Source of the DNA: DAOUKH01 sp034421515
GTDB taxonomy: Bacteria; Chloroflexota; Dehalococcoidia; SHYB01
Direction: 5' to 3'
Length of the DNA: 37,694 nt
NCBI GenBank assembly: GCA_034421515.1
Contig: DAOUKH010000030.1
Coordinates: 1 to 37,694, forward strand
This document shows, one piece after another, positions 16,475-23,169 of this stretch (positions are counted from its first letter, which is position 1; every line of letters begins with the position of its first letter). The translations under genes were made by a program, and so were the position numbers. The notes below the pieces were generated by a model. That model did not search any database and had not been told where the DNA came from. It worked only from the letters and a program-made list of their open reading frames with translations.

Positions 16475-17008
16475 CTATGCGCCGCCCTCGAGGAGGACGC
16501 TCCGCACCTGGGGCCAGGCCCGTTCGAAGTGCGCTTCGAGCCGCTCCTCGTCGAGGCTTTCGGCGTAGGGGTAGTCGATGACCACGAAGGGGTAGTCCGG
16601 GTAGCCGTGGCGCTTGGCCATGGTGCGCCCGATGGTGAGGATGAGCTTGTCGGGGCCGATGGCGGCGACGGGGATGCCGCGTTCCTCGAGCCGGGTCGCG
16701 TCGGCCGCAAGGGCCGACGAGCAGGAGCCTCAGTCGCCGACGCCGGTGATGACGGCGTCGCAGGCCGCGGCGATCTCTTCGAGCAGCTCCGGCGGCATCG
16801 GTTCGCCGTGGTAGACCTTTTGCCGCCAGGACGTCTCCAGCGGCTCGTACTCCTCGACGAGACGGTCGCGGATGCGCGTCAGGAGGCGGTCGCCGTGGAC
16901 GCGGTGGTTCCAGAGGATGCCGACGCGCTTGCCGTCGAAGGTGTCGAGGCGCGGCGCGAGCCGCGGCCCGCTGTCGCCAGGCTCGGAGACGGGAACGTAG
17001 ACCTTCAT
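16475..17008 (-). CDS. UGSC-motif selenoprotein, copy 1 (in-frame TGA read as selenocysteine)
   Basis: 177-residue protein when the TGA at 16730-16732 is read as selenocysteine (Sec93). The first 92 codons run from ATG 17008 (GAGGAG upstream) to ...CDAVITGVGD. The same frame then continues GSCSSALAADATRL for 84 more codons to TAG at 16475-16477. The motif U-G-S-C (93-96) resembles a CxxC redox pair and is preceded by a conserved Cys83. A hairpin suited to be a SECIS follows the TGA. The second copy at 21662-22192 has TGA at the same site and similar sequence on both sides. I recall a family named for this UGSC motif; its function is not established to my knowledge. The partner gene ends 20 bases upstream. 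Selenocysteine machinery (selA, selB, selC, selD) is not in the window. Confidence 0.88.
16699..16719 (-). promoter_or_regulatory. Candidate SECIS hairpin of UGSC copy 1
   Basis: Counting the U of UGA as 1, bases 14-21 and 27-34 form a perfect 8-bp stem (CGUCGGCC/GGCCGACG) with the loop CUUGC at 22-26. The loop sits at the same distance as in E. coli fdhF. The loop lacks G in its first two bases, which differs from the usual bacterial pattern. Confidence 0.75.
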
Positions 17009-17027
17009 CGCGGCGCTGCTCCTCGCG

Positions 17028-18122
17028 CTATTCCTTGACCGGCACGGTGACCGGCTCGGTCCCTTGGGGGTAAGGGCCGACGTAGGCGCCGTAGTTCCCC
17101 GCCTCCCCGCCGCAGGCCATGATGAGGAAGTCGAGGGTGCGGTCGTATTCGGCCTGGGTATAGAGGATATCGATCAGGGCCGGATCGTGGCGCATGGGGA
17201 TGAGGTTGGTGTCGTCGCCGGGCTCGATGGGGGGAGCGGTGGGGGAGAGGCGCGTGCCGTAGCGCTCCCAGCGGCCGTCGATCTTGAGGCTAGCCACCGA
17301 GCGGCGGGTGTGCTCGGTGAGGTAGGCCTTGACGTCGTCCTGCGTCCAGCCGGCGTCGATGAAGTGCTGCTGGAAGACCGGGGCCATCATTACCACGAAG
17401 GTCCCCAGCGTGAAGAAGCCGTAGGCGATGCGCTGTGCGATGAGCTCGCAGAGGTCGGTGGGGTCGGTGAAGTTGGGGGTGACGAACTGGAGGACGCCGT
17501 CCATGGTGCCGACGACGGTGACGGCGCTGACGCCGCCGTCGAGTCCGCGTTGTTGGTGGACGCGGGGCCAGGGGCTGTCCTCGCGCTCGGCGGCGCAGAA
17601 CGACCAGCGGTTGGGGTTCCCCATCGTGCCGCGCTGGACGCCGCCGACCTTGGCGCCGAAGCAGTTGGCCATGGTCAGGCTCACCGCCCGGCCGATGGTG
17701 GCGTTGGCGCGGTTCCCCGTCGGACCGAGCAGGTACTGGCCGGTGTTCATCTCCAGGCGCTCGACAATGGGGCCGTTGACGATGACGAACGGCCACGGGC
17801 TGCCCAGGCTCGCCATGTGGTTCATCCGGAACGCGGGGTCGGTCAGGCCCTCGAAGGCGGCGACGAGCACGGGCATGTACTCGGGCTTGCAGCCTGCCAT
17901 GACGGCGTTGATCGCCAGCTTCTCGGCGGTGAGGGCGGAGGCGCGGGCCTCGTAGGAGCCGATCACGTCGTCGGGGTCGAGGGCGGCGTGGGCGAGGCAG
18001 GCCTCGATGCGGTCCTGGGTCGGGGCGACGATGGGAAGGCCGTCGGTCCAGCCCTGGTCCCAGAAGTACTCCATGGCGGCGTACTCATCGGTTACGTCAA
18101 CCGTGCTCGACCGCAGGTCCAT
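17028..18122 (-). CDS. UGSC-associated partner protein, copy 1 (function unknown)
   Basis: 364-residue protein that I cannot assign to a characterised family. It is clearly homologous to the gene at 20608-21624, which also adjoins a UGSC selenoprotein. Shared blocks are GWTDGLP-V-PT-DR near residue 25, TAEK-AINAVMAGC-PEYMPV (66-85, conserved Cys78), NATIGRAV near 140, a block ending SPW and RGLD near 185-200, and a Gly-rich C-terminal strand (GGEAGNYGAYV). No signal peptide or membrane segment is evident, so it is probably cytoplasmic. The conserved Cys, the fixed pairing and the 20-base gap to the selenoprotein suggest the two act together, perhaps as a thiol/selenol enzyme and its partner subunit. 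ATG 18122 has GGGGAGG upstream. Confidence 0.75.
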   Translation of the reverse strand: MDLRSSTVDVTDEYAAMEYFWDQGWTDGLPIVAPTQDRIEACLAHAALDPDDVIGSYEARASALTAEKLAINAVMAGCKPEYMPVLVAAFEGLTDPAFRMNHMASLGSPWPFVIVNGPIVERLEMNTGQYLLGPTGNRANATIGRAVSLTMANCFGAKVGGVQRGTMGNPNRWSFCAAEREDSPWPRVHQQRGLDGGVSAVTVVGTMDGVLQFVTPNFTDPTDLCELIAQRIAYGFFTLGTFVVMMAPVFQQHFIDAGWTQDDVKAYLTEHTRRSVASLKIDGRWERYGTRLSPTAPPIEPGDDTNLIPMRHDPALIDILYTQAEYDRTLDFLIMACGGEAGNYGAYVGPYPQGTEPVTVPVKE

Positions 18123-18154
18123 ACCGGGCGCCTCCCCGCCGACTCAACCGGTGA

Positions 18155-18160
18155 ATTGTA
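18155..18160 (-). promoter_or_regulatory. -10 box of the partner/UGSC/MFS operon
   Basis: TACAAT on the minus strand, 33 bases before the ATG at 18122, in the 99-base divergent gap. It fits a sigma70-type -10 element with the ribosome-binding site downstream. The -35 box is not clear. Confidence 0.5.
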
Positions 18161-18221
18161 GCAAAGGGGGGCGCCGGCTTCGGTGGCGCGGGGGCGGCGA
18201 TTCTCTTACCATGCCTCCGCC

Positions 18222-20600
18222 ATGCAGCAGCCCTGCGATGGGATCACCGTCGTCGACTTCAGCCAGAGCCTTGCCGGGGCGCTCGCCACGATGTTCCTCG
18301 CCGACACCGGCGCCGAGGTGGTGACCGTCGAGCCGCCGGGCGGCGGTCCCCTTCGGGAGCACCCCGCCTATCTCCAATGGCGGCGCGGCCAGAAGAGCGT
18401 GGTCCTCGACTTGAAGTCGGAGGAGGACCGCGTCAGGGCACGCAGGCTCGCGGCGCGGGCCGACGCGGTGATCGAGGCGTTCCGTCCTGGGGTCGCCGAA
18501 CGGCTCGGCATCGGGTACGGGGCGTTGTCCGCGGAGAACCCGGGGCTGGTGTACGCGGCGGTCCGGGGTTTCGGGGAGCGCAGCCCCTACGCCGGGCTGA
18601 AAGGGTACGAGGGGATCGTCGCGGCGAAGGCGGGGCTGCTGCTGGGGCGGCGTCCCTGGCGGCGCGAAGGGCCGATGTTCGACGCCATCCCCCGTATGAC
18701 GCTCGGCGCGGCCCATCTGGCCGCTCAGGGCGTCCTGGCGGCGCTCTGGGCCCGCGACCGCACCGGCCGCGGAGCCCGGCTCGAGGCGACGCTGCTCGCC
18801 GGCGCCGCGGCCCACTCGCTCAATGGTTGGCTCGTGCCCGTCGGCGAGGAAGAGACCTACGCCGCCAAGGCCGAGGCACCGTTGCAGTACTCCACGCCCC
18901 ACGACGCCGCCACGCTGGGCTACACCATCGGCGAATGCAAGGACGGACGCTGGTTTCAAGGCGCCTCGACGACCGTCAAGATCTTCCGCAGCTTCCTGAC
19001 CGTCCTCGGGCTCGGCGAGGTCTGGGACGAACCCGGCATGGCCGACATCCCCTACACCTTTCCCAGCCCTGAGGCGAAGGAGGAGCTACGCGCGCGCATC
19101 AAGGAACGCCTGCGGACGAAGACCTCCGGCGAATGGGCCGCCCTGTTCCTCGAGGACGGCGGCTGCGGCGGCGAGCACTTCGCGACGGTTCGAGAGTATA
19201 TGGAGCACCCGCAGGCTAACCATAACGGTATACTGGTCGAGGTCGACGACCCCCGCGTCGGGCGCATGAAGCAGATTTCGCCCCTGGTCGCCTTCCGCGG
19301 CACGCCGTCGCGGGTGCGCAGCCCGGCACCCTTTCTCGACGAGCACCGTGAGGAGTCGCTGGCCCTCGCCGACCGGCCCCTTTCCGGCGCGGGCGGCGGC
19401 GACCGCACGCCGGGACCGCCGCTGGAGGGCGTCACCGTCCTGGAGTTGGCGTCGTACTACGCCGCGCCGTTCGGGGCGACGCTGTTGGCCGACCTTGGGG
19501 CGCGCGTTATCAAGATCGAGCCGCCGAGCGGCGATCTGATGCGGCGGCTGCCGGAGAGCTCGACGAAGACGATCCAGGGAAAGGAGAGCATCGCCGTCGA
19601 CTTGAAGACGGAGCGTGGGCGCGAGATCTTCCACCGGCTCGTCGAGCGGGCCGACGCGCTGATGCACAACTTCCGTCCCGGCGCCGACAAGCGCCTCGGT
19701 CTCGACTACGAGACGGTGTCGGCGGTGAACCCGCGCCTCGTCTATCTGTACGCCGGCTCCTACGGCTCGTCGGGGCCGTACCACCGCCAGCCGGCCTTCC
19801 ACCCCACGGTGTCGGCGGTGGTCGGCTCGGGAGTGCGGGCCGCGGGACGCGGCAACCCGCCCATGGACGCCGCCCACGGCGACCCCGACGCCGCGCTCGG
19901 CGTGGGCACGGCGCTACTGCTCGGCCTTCATGCGGCGCGGCGCAACGGGAAGGGCCAGTATCTTGAGACACGGATGATCACCACCGGCGCCTACGAGGTC
20001 TCCGACGCGCTCTTCGACTACGACGGCTGCCCCGAAGAGCCGACCGTCGACCCCGATCAGCAGGGCTTCCACGCGCTCTACCGGCTCTACCGGACCGGGA
20101 GCGAGGGGTGGGTCTTCCTCGCTTGCCCCAAGGAGGACGAGTGGCGGCGGCTGTGCTCGGTTATCGGGCGGGAAGGTCTGGCATCGGACCCGTGCTTCGA
20201 GTCACCCGCGGCGCGCCGGGAGCATGACGACGCCCTCGCCGCTGAAATCGAGGCGGCGCTGGCCGGAGGGACGGCGGATGAGTGGGAGCGGCGGCTGACC
20301 GAGGCGGACGTGGCCTGCGTCCAAGCCGACGGGGCGCGGTGGAGCCGCTTCTGGCTCACCGAGCCGTGGATGGTAGAGCAGGGCCTGCGGACGACGACGT
20401 CGCACCCCAAACGCTTCGAGAAGCCCCACTACCGGCACGGGCCGGCGCTCCGCTTCGAGGGCGTCGATCTTCCGGCGGGGCCGGCCGCATGCATCGGCGA
20501 GCACACCCGGCCCATTCTGGCCGAGCTCGGCTACGACGGCGCGGCAATCGCCGCGCTGGAAGGGGACGGCGTGGTGCTCGACCAGGGCCCTTGGGTCTGA
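18222..20600 (+). CDS. Tandem-fused family III CoA-transferase, second copy (inactive half plus active half)
   Basis: 792-residue protein with two CaiB/BaiF CoA-transferase modules. Half one is about 5-370, starting CDGITVVDFSQSLAG. A short Gly/Pro-rich linker spans 385-400. Half two is about 400-792, starting LEGVTVLELASYYAAPFGAT. Aligned on the LAAL/TGxG helix, the catalytic Asp is present in half two as Asp554 (GDPDAALG) but replaced by Thr160 in half one (PRMTLGAAHLAAQG). The halves are divergent, so this is an old fusion rather than a recent duplication. The start is ATG 18222 without a clear ribosome-binding site; GTG 18183 in frame is an alternative. It diverges from partner copy 1 and ends 7 bases from the stop of partner copy 2, so it sits between the two UGSC cassettes. 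Substrates are unknown. Confidence 0.9.
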   Translation: MQQPCDGITVVDFSQSLAGALATMFLADTGAEVVTVEPPGGGPLREHPAYLQWRRGQKSVVLDLKSEEDRVRARRLAARADAVIEAFRPGVAERLGIGYGALSAENPGLVYAAVRGFGERSPYAGLKGYEGIVAAKAGLLLGRRPWRREGPMFDAIPRMTLGAAHLAAQGVLAALWARDRTGRGARLEATLLAGAAAHSLNGWLVPVGEEETYAAKAEAPLQYSTPHDAATLGYTIGECKDGRWFQGASTTVKIFRSFLTVLGLGEVWDEPGMADIPYTFPSPEAKEELRARIKERLRTKTSGEWAALFLEDGGCGGEHFATVREYMEHPQANHNGILVEVDDPRVGRMKQISPLVAFRGTPSRVRSPAPFLDEHREESLALADRPLSGAGGGDRTPGPPLEGVTVLELASYYAAPFGATLLADLGARVIKIEPPSGDLMRRLPESSTKTIQGKESIAVDLKTERGREIFHRLVERADALMHNFRPGADKRLGLDYETVSAVNPRLVYLYAGSYGSSGPYHRQPAFHPTVSAVVGSGVRAAGRGNPPMDAAHGDPDAALGVGTALLLGLHAARRNGKGQYLETRMITTGAYEVSDALFDYDGCPEEPTVDPDQQGFHALYRLYRTGSEGWVFLACPKEDEWRRLCSVIGREGLASDPCFESPAARREHDDALAAEIEAALAGGTADEWERRLTEADVACVQADGARWSRFWLTEPWMVEQGLRTTTSHPKRFEKPHYRHGPALRFEGVDLPAGPAACIGEHTRPILAELGYDGAAIAALEGDGVVLDQGPWV

Positions 20601-20607
20601 AGCGGGC

Positions 20608-21624
20608 CTAGGACGGGCGCTCGATCACCTGGGTGACCGACTGGCTCATGTAGCCGGCGCCCCAGGGGGAGACCACGATTGAGAAGCCGCCGGCGTTGCC
20701 GCCCCCGACGAGCATGATCACGCCGTCGGGGCTGCTGACGATGGGCCGGAGGTCGACGTCTTCGCCGCACGCCCGCGCCTTGATCTCTTTCACGCTGCCG
20801 TGGGCCTCGTGGAAGAGGGCCTCCATCGCCTGTCGCTTCGTCCAGCCTGCCTGACGGAACCGCAGGATGTGCTCCGGCGACCAGACGACAACGAACTCGT
20901 TGTGGTTCGCGCCTGTGGGGCGCATGGCGTCGGCGGCGGAGGCGATCAGGCCCTCCGGCGTGTTGCTGGAGTGATCGATGAATTGCGTCGGGCTGTGCGC
21001 GGCGTAGACGGTGATCGCGCTCTGGCCGGGGTCGAGGCCGCGCTGCACGTGCAGGGGCTCCCAGGGGCTCGCCTCCTCGTCCTCGGCGATGACGAAGCTG
21101 TACTTGCCGCCGAAGCCGAAGGTCGAGCGGTCGAGGAGGCCCGGCGTCCCGCCGGTCACGTTCATGATGATGAGCCGTACCGCCCGGCCGATGGTGGCGT
21201 TAGGACGAAAGCCGGGGCCGAAGAGGTTGACGCCGTGGTTGACGCCCAGCTCCTTCGCGATGGGCCCGCCGACGACGATGAGCTGCGCCGAGCCGCCGGT
21301 GCTGGCGATGCTGCCGTGCCAGTTGAACTCGGGCGTCGTCATCGCCCGGATGACGGCGTTGATCACGGGCATGTACTCGGGGAGGCAGCCGGCCATCACG
21401 GCGTTAATGGCCGCCTTCTCGGCGGTGATCACGCGGCCCCGCGTCTCGACGACGCCGAGGACGTCCGTGGGCTGGTTCCCCGCCGTCTCCAGGAATGCGG
21501 CGACACGGTCTTCGGTCGGCGGGACGACGGGCAGGCCGTCGGTCCAACCGCGTTCGTAGCAGGCTTCGATCGCGTCGTGCAGATCGACGTCGACGCGTTC
21601 GGATGTCAGCGCGTCCGCGGCCAT
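20608..21624 (-). CDS. UGSC-associated partner protein, copy 2 (function unknown)
   Basis: 338-residue homologue of the protein at 17028-18122. Conserved blocks include GWTDGLPVVPPTEDR (26-40), TAEKAAINAVMAGCLPEYMP (67-86, Cys80), PNATIGRAV, a block ending SPW, LHVQRGLD and a Gly-rich end (GGGNAGGFSIVV). It is shorter because the region after residue 230 is reduced. No membrane segment or signal peptide is visible. ATG 21624 follows AGGAG by seven bases. It lies 37 bases downstream of UGSC copy 2 in the same direction, so the order is selenoprotein then partner, the reverse of copy 1. Keeping the pair while the order changes argues for a functional link. Confidence 0.75.
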   Translation of the reverse strand: MAADALTSERVDVDLHDAIEACYERGWTDGLPVVPPTEDRVAAFLETAGNQPTDVLGVVETRGRVITAEKAAINAVMAGCLPEYMPVINAVIRAMTTPEFNWHGSIASTGGSAQLIVVGGPIAKELGVNHGVNLFGPGFRPNATIGRAVRLIIMNVTGGTPGLLDRSTFGFGGKYSFVIAEDEEASPWEPLHVQRGLDPGQSAITVYAAHSPTQFIDHSSNTPEGLIASAADAMRPTGANHNEFVVVWSPEHILRFRQAGWTKRQAMEALFHEAHGSVKEIKARACGEDVDLRPIVSSPDGVIMLVGGGNAGGFSIVVSPWGAGYMSQSVTQVIERPS

Positions 21625-21661
21625 GCGCCGCTCCTTTCGGGCCGCCGCCGGATCCGGGCGG

Positions 21662-22192
21662 CTACTTGGCCAAGAGCAACTCGATGATGCCGGGGAGGGC
21701 GGCCTCGGCCCGCTCCCGCACCTCGTCGCGAGTCAGGCTGCCGAGGGGGTGCGGCAGCGTGATGAAGGGGTAGTCGGGCACCCCTTGGACGCGCGCCATC
21801 GCCTTCGCCGTCGGGATGAAGGGCTCGGTGCAGACCACCGCGGTGGGGATCGATCGCCGTTCGAGGGTCAGTCCGTCGTGCAAACTGCTCGACGAGCAGG
21901 AGCCTCAGTCGCCGATGGCGGTCACCACCACGTCGCATTGTTCGATGATCTCGTCGAGCGTGCCGGAGGGTGCGGGCCGCGACACGTCGGGCTTGAAGCT
22001 CCGCACCACCTCGGCGAACTCGTAGCGCTCCGAGAGCAGCTGTTCGATGTCGTCGAGGAGGTTGTTGGCGTTGAGCTTGTGGTTGTCGAGCAGACCGAGC
22101 ACCTTGCCGTTCAGGGTGTCGGGGCGCTCCGCCATGCTGGCGTCCACCGGCAGCGGCGGACTGGTCGGATCGAGCATCGAGACGCGGGCCAT
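21662..22192 (-). CDS. UGSC-motif selenoprotein, copy 2 (in-frame TGA read as selenocysteine)
   Basis: 176-residue protein with Sec96 encoded by TGA at 21905-21907. The first 95 codons begin at ATG 22192 (GGAGG seven bases upstream) and end CDVVVTAIGD. After the TGA the frame continues GSCSSSLHDGLTLERR for 80 codons to TAG at 21662-21664. It aligns with copy 1 on both sides of the TGA: LNGK-LG-L-NHKL near residue 27, a conserved Cys ten residues before Sec (Cys86), and a PDYPF block later. The first 15 bases after TGA are identical to copy 1, while flanking codons differ. A SECIS-like hairpin follows. The protein looks cytoplasmic and is probably a selenol/thiol redox or nucleophilic catalyst; the substrate is unknown. 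Confidence 0.88.
21874..21894 (-). promoter_or_regulatory. Candidate SECIS hairpin of UGSC copy 2
   Basis: With the U of UGA as 1, bases 14-18 pair with 30-34 (CGUCG/CGACG) and 20-22 with 26-28 (GCA/UGC), with one A-A mismatch between. The apical loop is G23-U24-U25. G23 and U24 are the positions known to contact SelB in E. coli fdhF. The lower five pairs are the same as in copy 1. Confidence 0.82.
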
Positions 22193-22245
22193 GCGGCGCC
22201 TCCTTCCGGGCGGAGCGGGTCGGGCTTGTGCTCCGCCGCGGCGCA

Positions 22246-22251
22246 ATTCTA
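22246..22251 (-). promoter_or_regulatory. -10-like hexamer upstream of UGSC copy 2
   Basis: TAGAAT on the minus strand, 54 bases before the ATG at 22192. It is the same box as seen before the BKACE, ADH, VOC and SppA genes. The -35 is weak. Confidence 0.4.
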
Positions 22252-22291
22252 CCCCGACGCCGCCTCCTACGGCCACCCGGTAGGCATCCGA

Positions 22292-22320
22292 TTGCAAAGC
22301 GCGACGCCGACTCCTACGCT
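22292..22320 (+). promoter_or_regulatory. Possible promoter of the MOSC gene
   Basis: TTGCAA (22292-22297) and TACGCT (22315-22320) are separated by 17 bases and lie 38 bases before the ATG at 22358. The match to sigma70 consensus is moderate. Confidence 0.35.
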
Positions 22321-22357
22321 GTACGGGCGAGTCCATACGCCGGAGGGGAGGACAGCG

Positions 22358-22855
22358 ATGACAATGGGACGCATCGTCCAAGTCAACGTCAAGCCCGAGG
22401 GGGCGGGTCGGCCCGGCCTGCCCAAGAAGCCGGTTGACTCGGCGCGGCTGACCGCCGACGGCGTCGAGGGCGACTTCAACAGCTACCGCACCCACGGCTT
22501 GAGCGGCGCCGGCACCCAGGCCCTGATGATCATGACCGTGGACGCCATCGAGGGCCTGAACCGAGAGGGCTGGCCGGTCCAGGCTGGGGACATCGGCGAG
22601 AACGTGACCGTCGAAGGCGTGCCTTATGACGACTTCGAGCCGGGGCGGCGGGTGCGCGTCGGCGGGGCGACCGTCGAGATCACCAAGGCCTGCACCCCTT
22701 GCGTCAACCTGTACACCCTGCCCTACGTCGGCGAGGAGCGCGGCCCCGAGTTCATCAAGACCATGCTCGGACGCCGCGGCTGGTACGCCCGCGTGATCGA
22801 CGAGGGCGACCTCGCTCCCGGCGCCGCCGTCGAACTGCTCGGCGAGAACGAGTAG
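22358..22855 (+). CDS. MOSC-domain protein
   Basis: 165-residue stand-alone MOSC domain. MOSC domains bind sulfur or molybdenum-cofactor-related ligands through a conserved Cys. Family features visible are the early GVEGDFN (GD motif), the ALMIMTVDAIEGLN block, GDIGENVTVEGV, and ITKACTPCVNLY with the conserved cysteines, then the Trp-containing WYARVIDEG. The start is ATG 22358, preceded by a strong GGAGGGGAGG site. It diverges from UGSC copy 2. A sulfur-handling domain beside a selenoprotein is suggestive, but no functional link is shown. It is single-domain, not a full mARC-type enzyme or YiiM-length protein. Confidence 0.87.
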   Translation: MTMGRIVQVNVKPEGAGRPGLPKKPVDSARLTADGVEGDFNSYRTHGLSGAGTQALMIMTVDAIEGLNREGWPVQAGDIGENVTVEGVPYDDFEPGRRVRVGGATVEITKACTPCVNLYTLPYVGEERGPEFIKTMLGRRGWYARVIDEGDLAPGAAVELLGENE

Positions 22856-22867
22856 CCGCCTCTCTTG

Positions 22868-22897
22868 CGTACGGCGCCGGATCGGCGCTATCGTACG
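22868..22897 (+). terminator. Hairpin after the MOSC gene
   Basis: CGTACG-GCGCC pairs with GGCGC-CGTACG around a GGATC loop, with a TAT bulge in the right arm. There is no T-run, so it may be a weak terminator or a mRNA end-protecting hairpin. Its right arm overlaps a possible -10 box (TATCGT 22889-22894, with TTGCGT 22865-22870 eighteen bases before) for the leader RNA that follows. Confidence 0.4.
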
Positions 22898-22907
22898 GGT
22901 AAGCAAG

Positions 22908-22918
22908 AAAGGAGGTGG
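22908..22918 (+). promoter_or_regulatory. Extended Shine-Dalgarno sequence
   Basis: AAAGGAGGTGG is complementary to almost the whole 3' tail of 16S rRNA, far stronger than any other site in the window. It stands nine bases before a TTG that opens a tiny ORF. Confidence 0.6.
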
Positions 22919-22924
22919 TCTATT

Positions 22925-22966
22925 TTGAAACATGCTCAACGGACTAGCGAGGTGCTTACCACGTAG
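22925..22966 (+). CDS. Possible 13-codon leader peptide
   Basis: TTG at 22925 opens a 13-codon ORF (MKHAQRTSEVLTT) ending in TAG. Its last codons form one strand of the 9-bp helix of the leader RNA, as in attenuators where ribosome position decides folding. The same frame continues after TAG for 17 more protein-like codons (ending GIPVRNTR) to TAA at 23018-23020. The ORF could therefore also be a small gene broken or recoded at an amber codon. No codon run suggests which amino acid might be sensed. Confidence 0.35.
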   Translation: MKHAQRTSEVLTT

Positions 22967-23027
22967 CGGAAACCGGAAGAGGACACGCTGACCGGTATTC
23001 CGGTGCGGAATACCAGGTAAGCACTGG

Positions 23028-23092
23028 GGCCCCGAAGCTCTCGGTACAAGTCCGCCGAGACGGCCGCAAGGCTGAAGCGCTTCGGGGCCTTT
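23028..23092 (+). terminator. Terminator-like branched hairpin in the leader
   Basis: GGCCCCGAAGC (23028-23038) pairs perfectly with GCTTCGGGGCC (23079-23089), followed by TTT. It lies 78 bases before the lipoprotein ATG. It could stop readthrough from the leader or act as the expression platform of a switch. The T-run is short. Confidence 0.5.
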
Positions 23093-23169
23093 CCTATTGA
23101 GCGACGCGCCGGGAACAAACGGCAGGCCTGCGGCGTCTTGCAGGTGAAGGGTTCCACAAGGAGATCGCC

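Larger units (their letters stand above)
22898..23092 (+). ncRNA. Candidate structured leader RNA or small RNA of unknown class
   Basis: A ~195-base segment holds far more base-pairing than the flanks. A 9-bp helix (22952-22960 with 23016-23024) closes a three-way junction containing AGCG/CGCT (22965-22968, 22986-22989) and a perfect 8-bp hairpin GGTATTCC/GGAATACC (22994-23001, 23007-23014). A second domain follows, closed by the 11-bp helix 23028-23038/23079-23089. It contains CTCGG/CCGAG and a GCC-GCAA-GGC tetraloop hairpin, and ends in TTT. GGTAAGCA at 22898-22905 could compete for the strand TGCTTACC (22953-22960). I see no match to a riboswitch, tmRNA or ribozyme core that I know. It may control the lipoprotein gene at 23170. 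Confidence 0.55.

Noticed and set aside
16730..17008. A complete 92-aa protein ending at the TGA
   Set aside because: The frame continues for 84 codons with homology to copy 2 on both sides of the TGA, and a SECIS-like hairpin follows, so the TGA is better read as selenocysteine.
22952..23024. Hammerhead or other known self-cleaving ribozyme at the three-way junction
   Set aside because: A GAAA-like run is present but the CUGANGA core is not, and no other ribozyme core was recognised.
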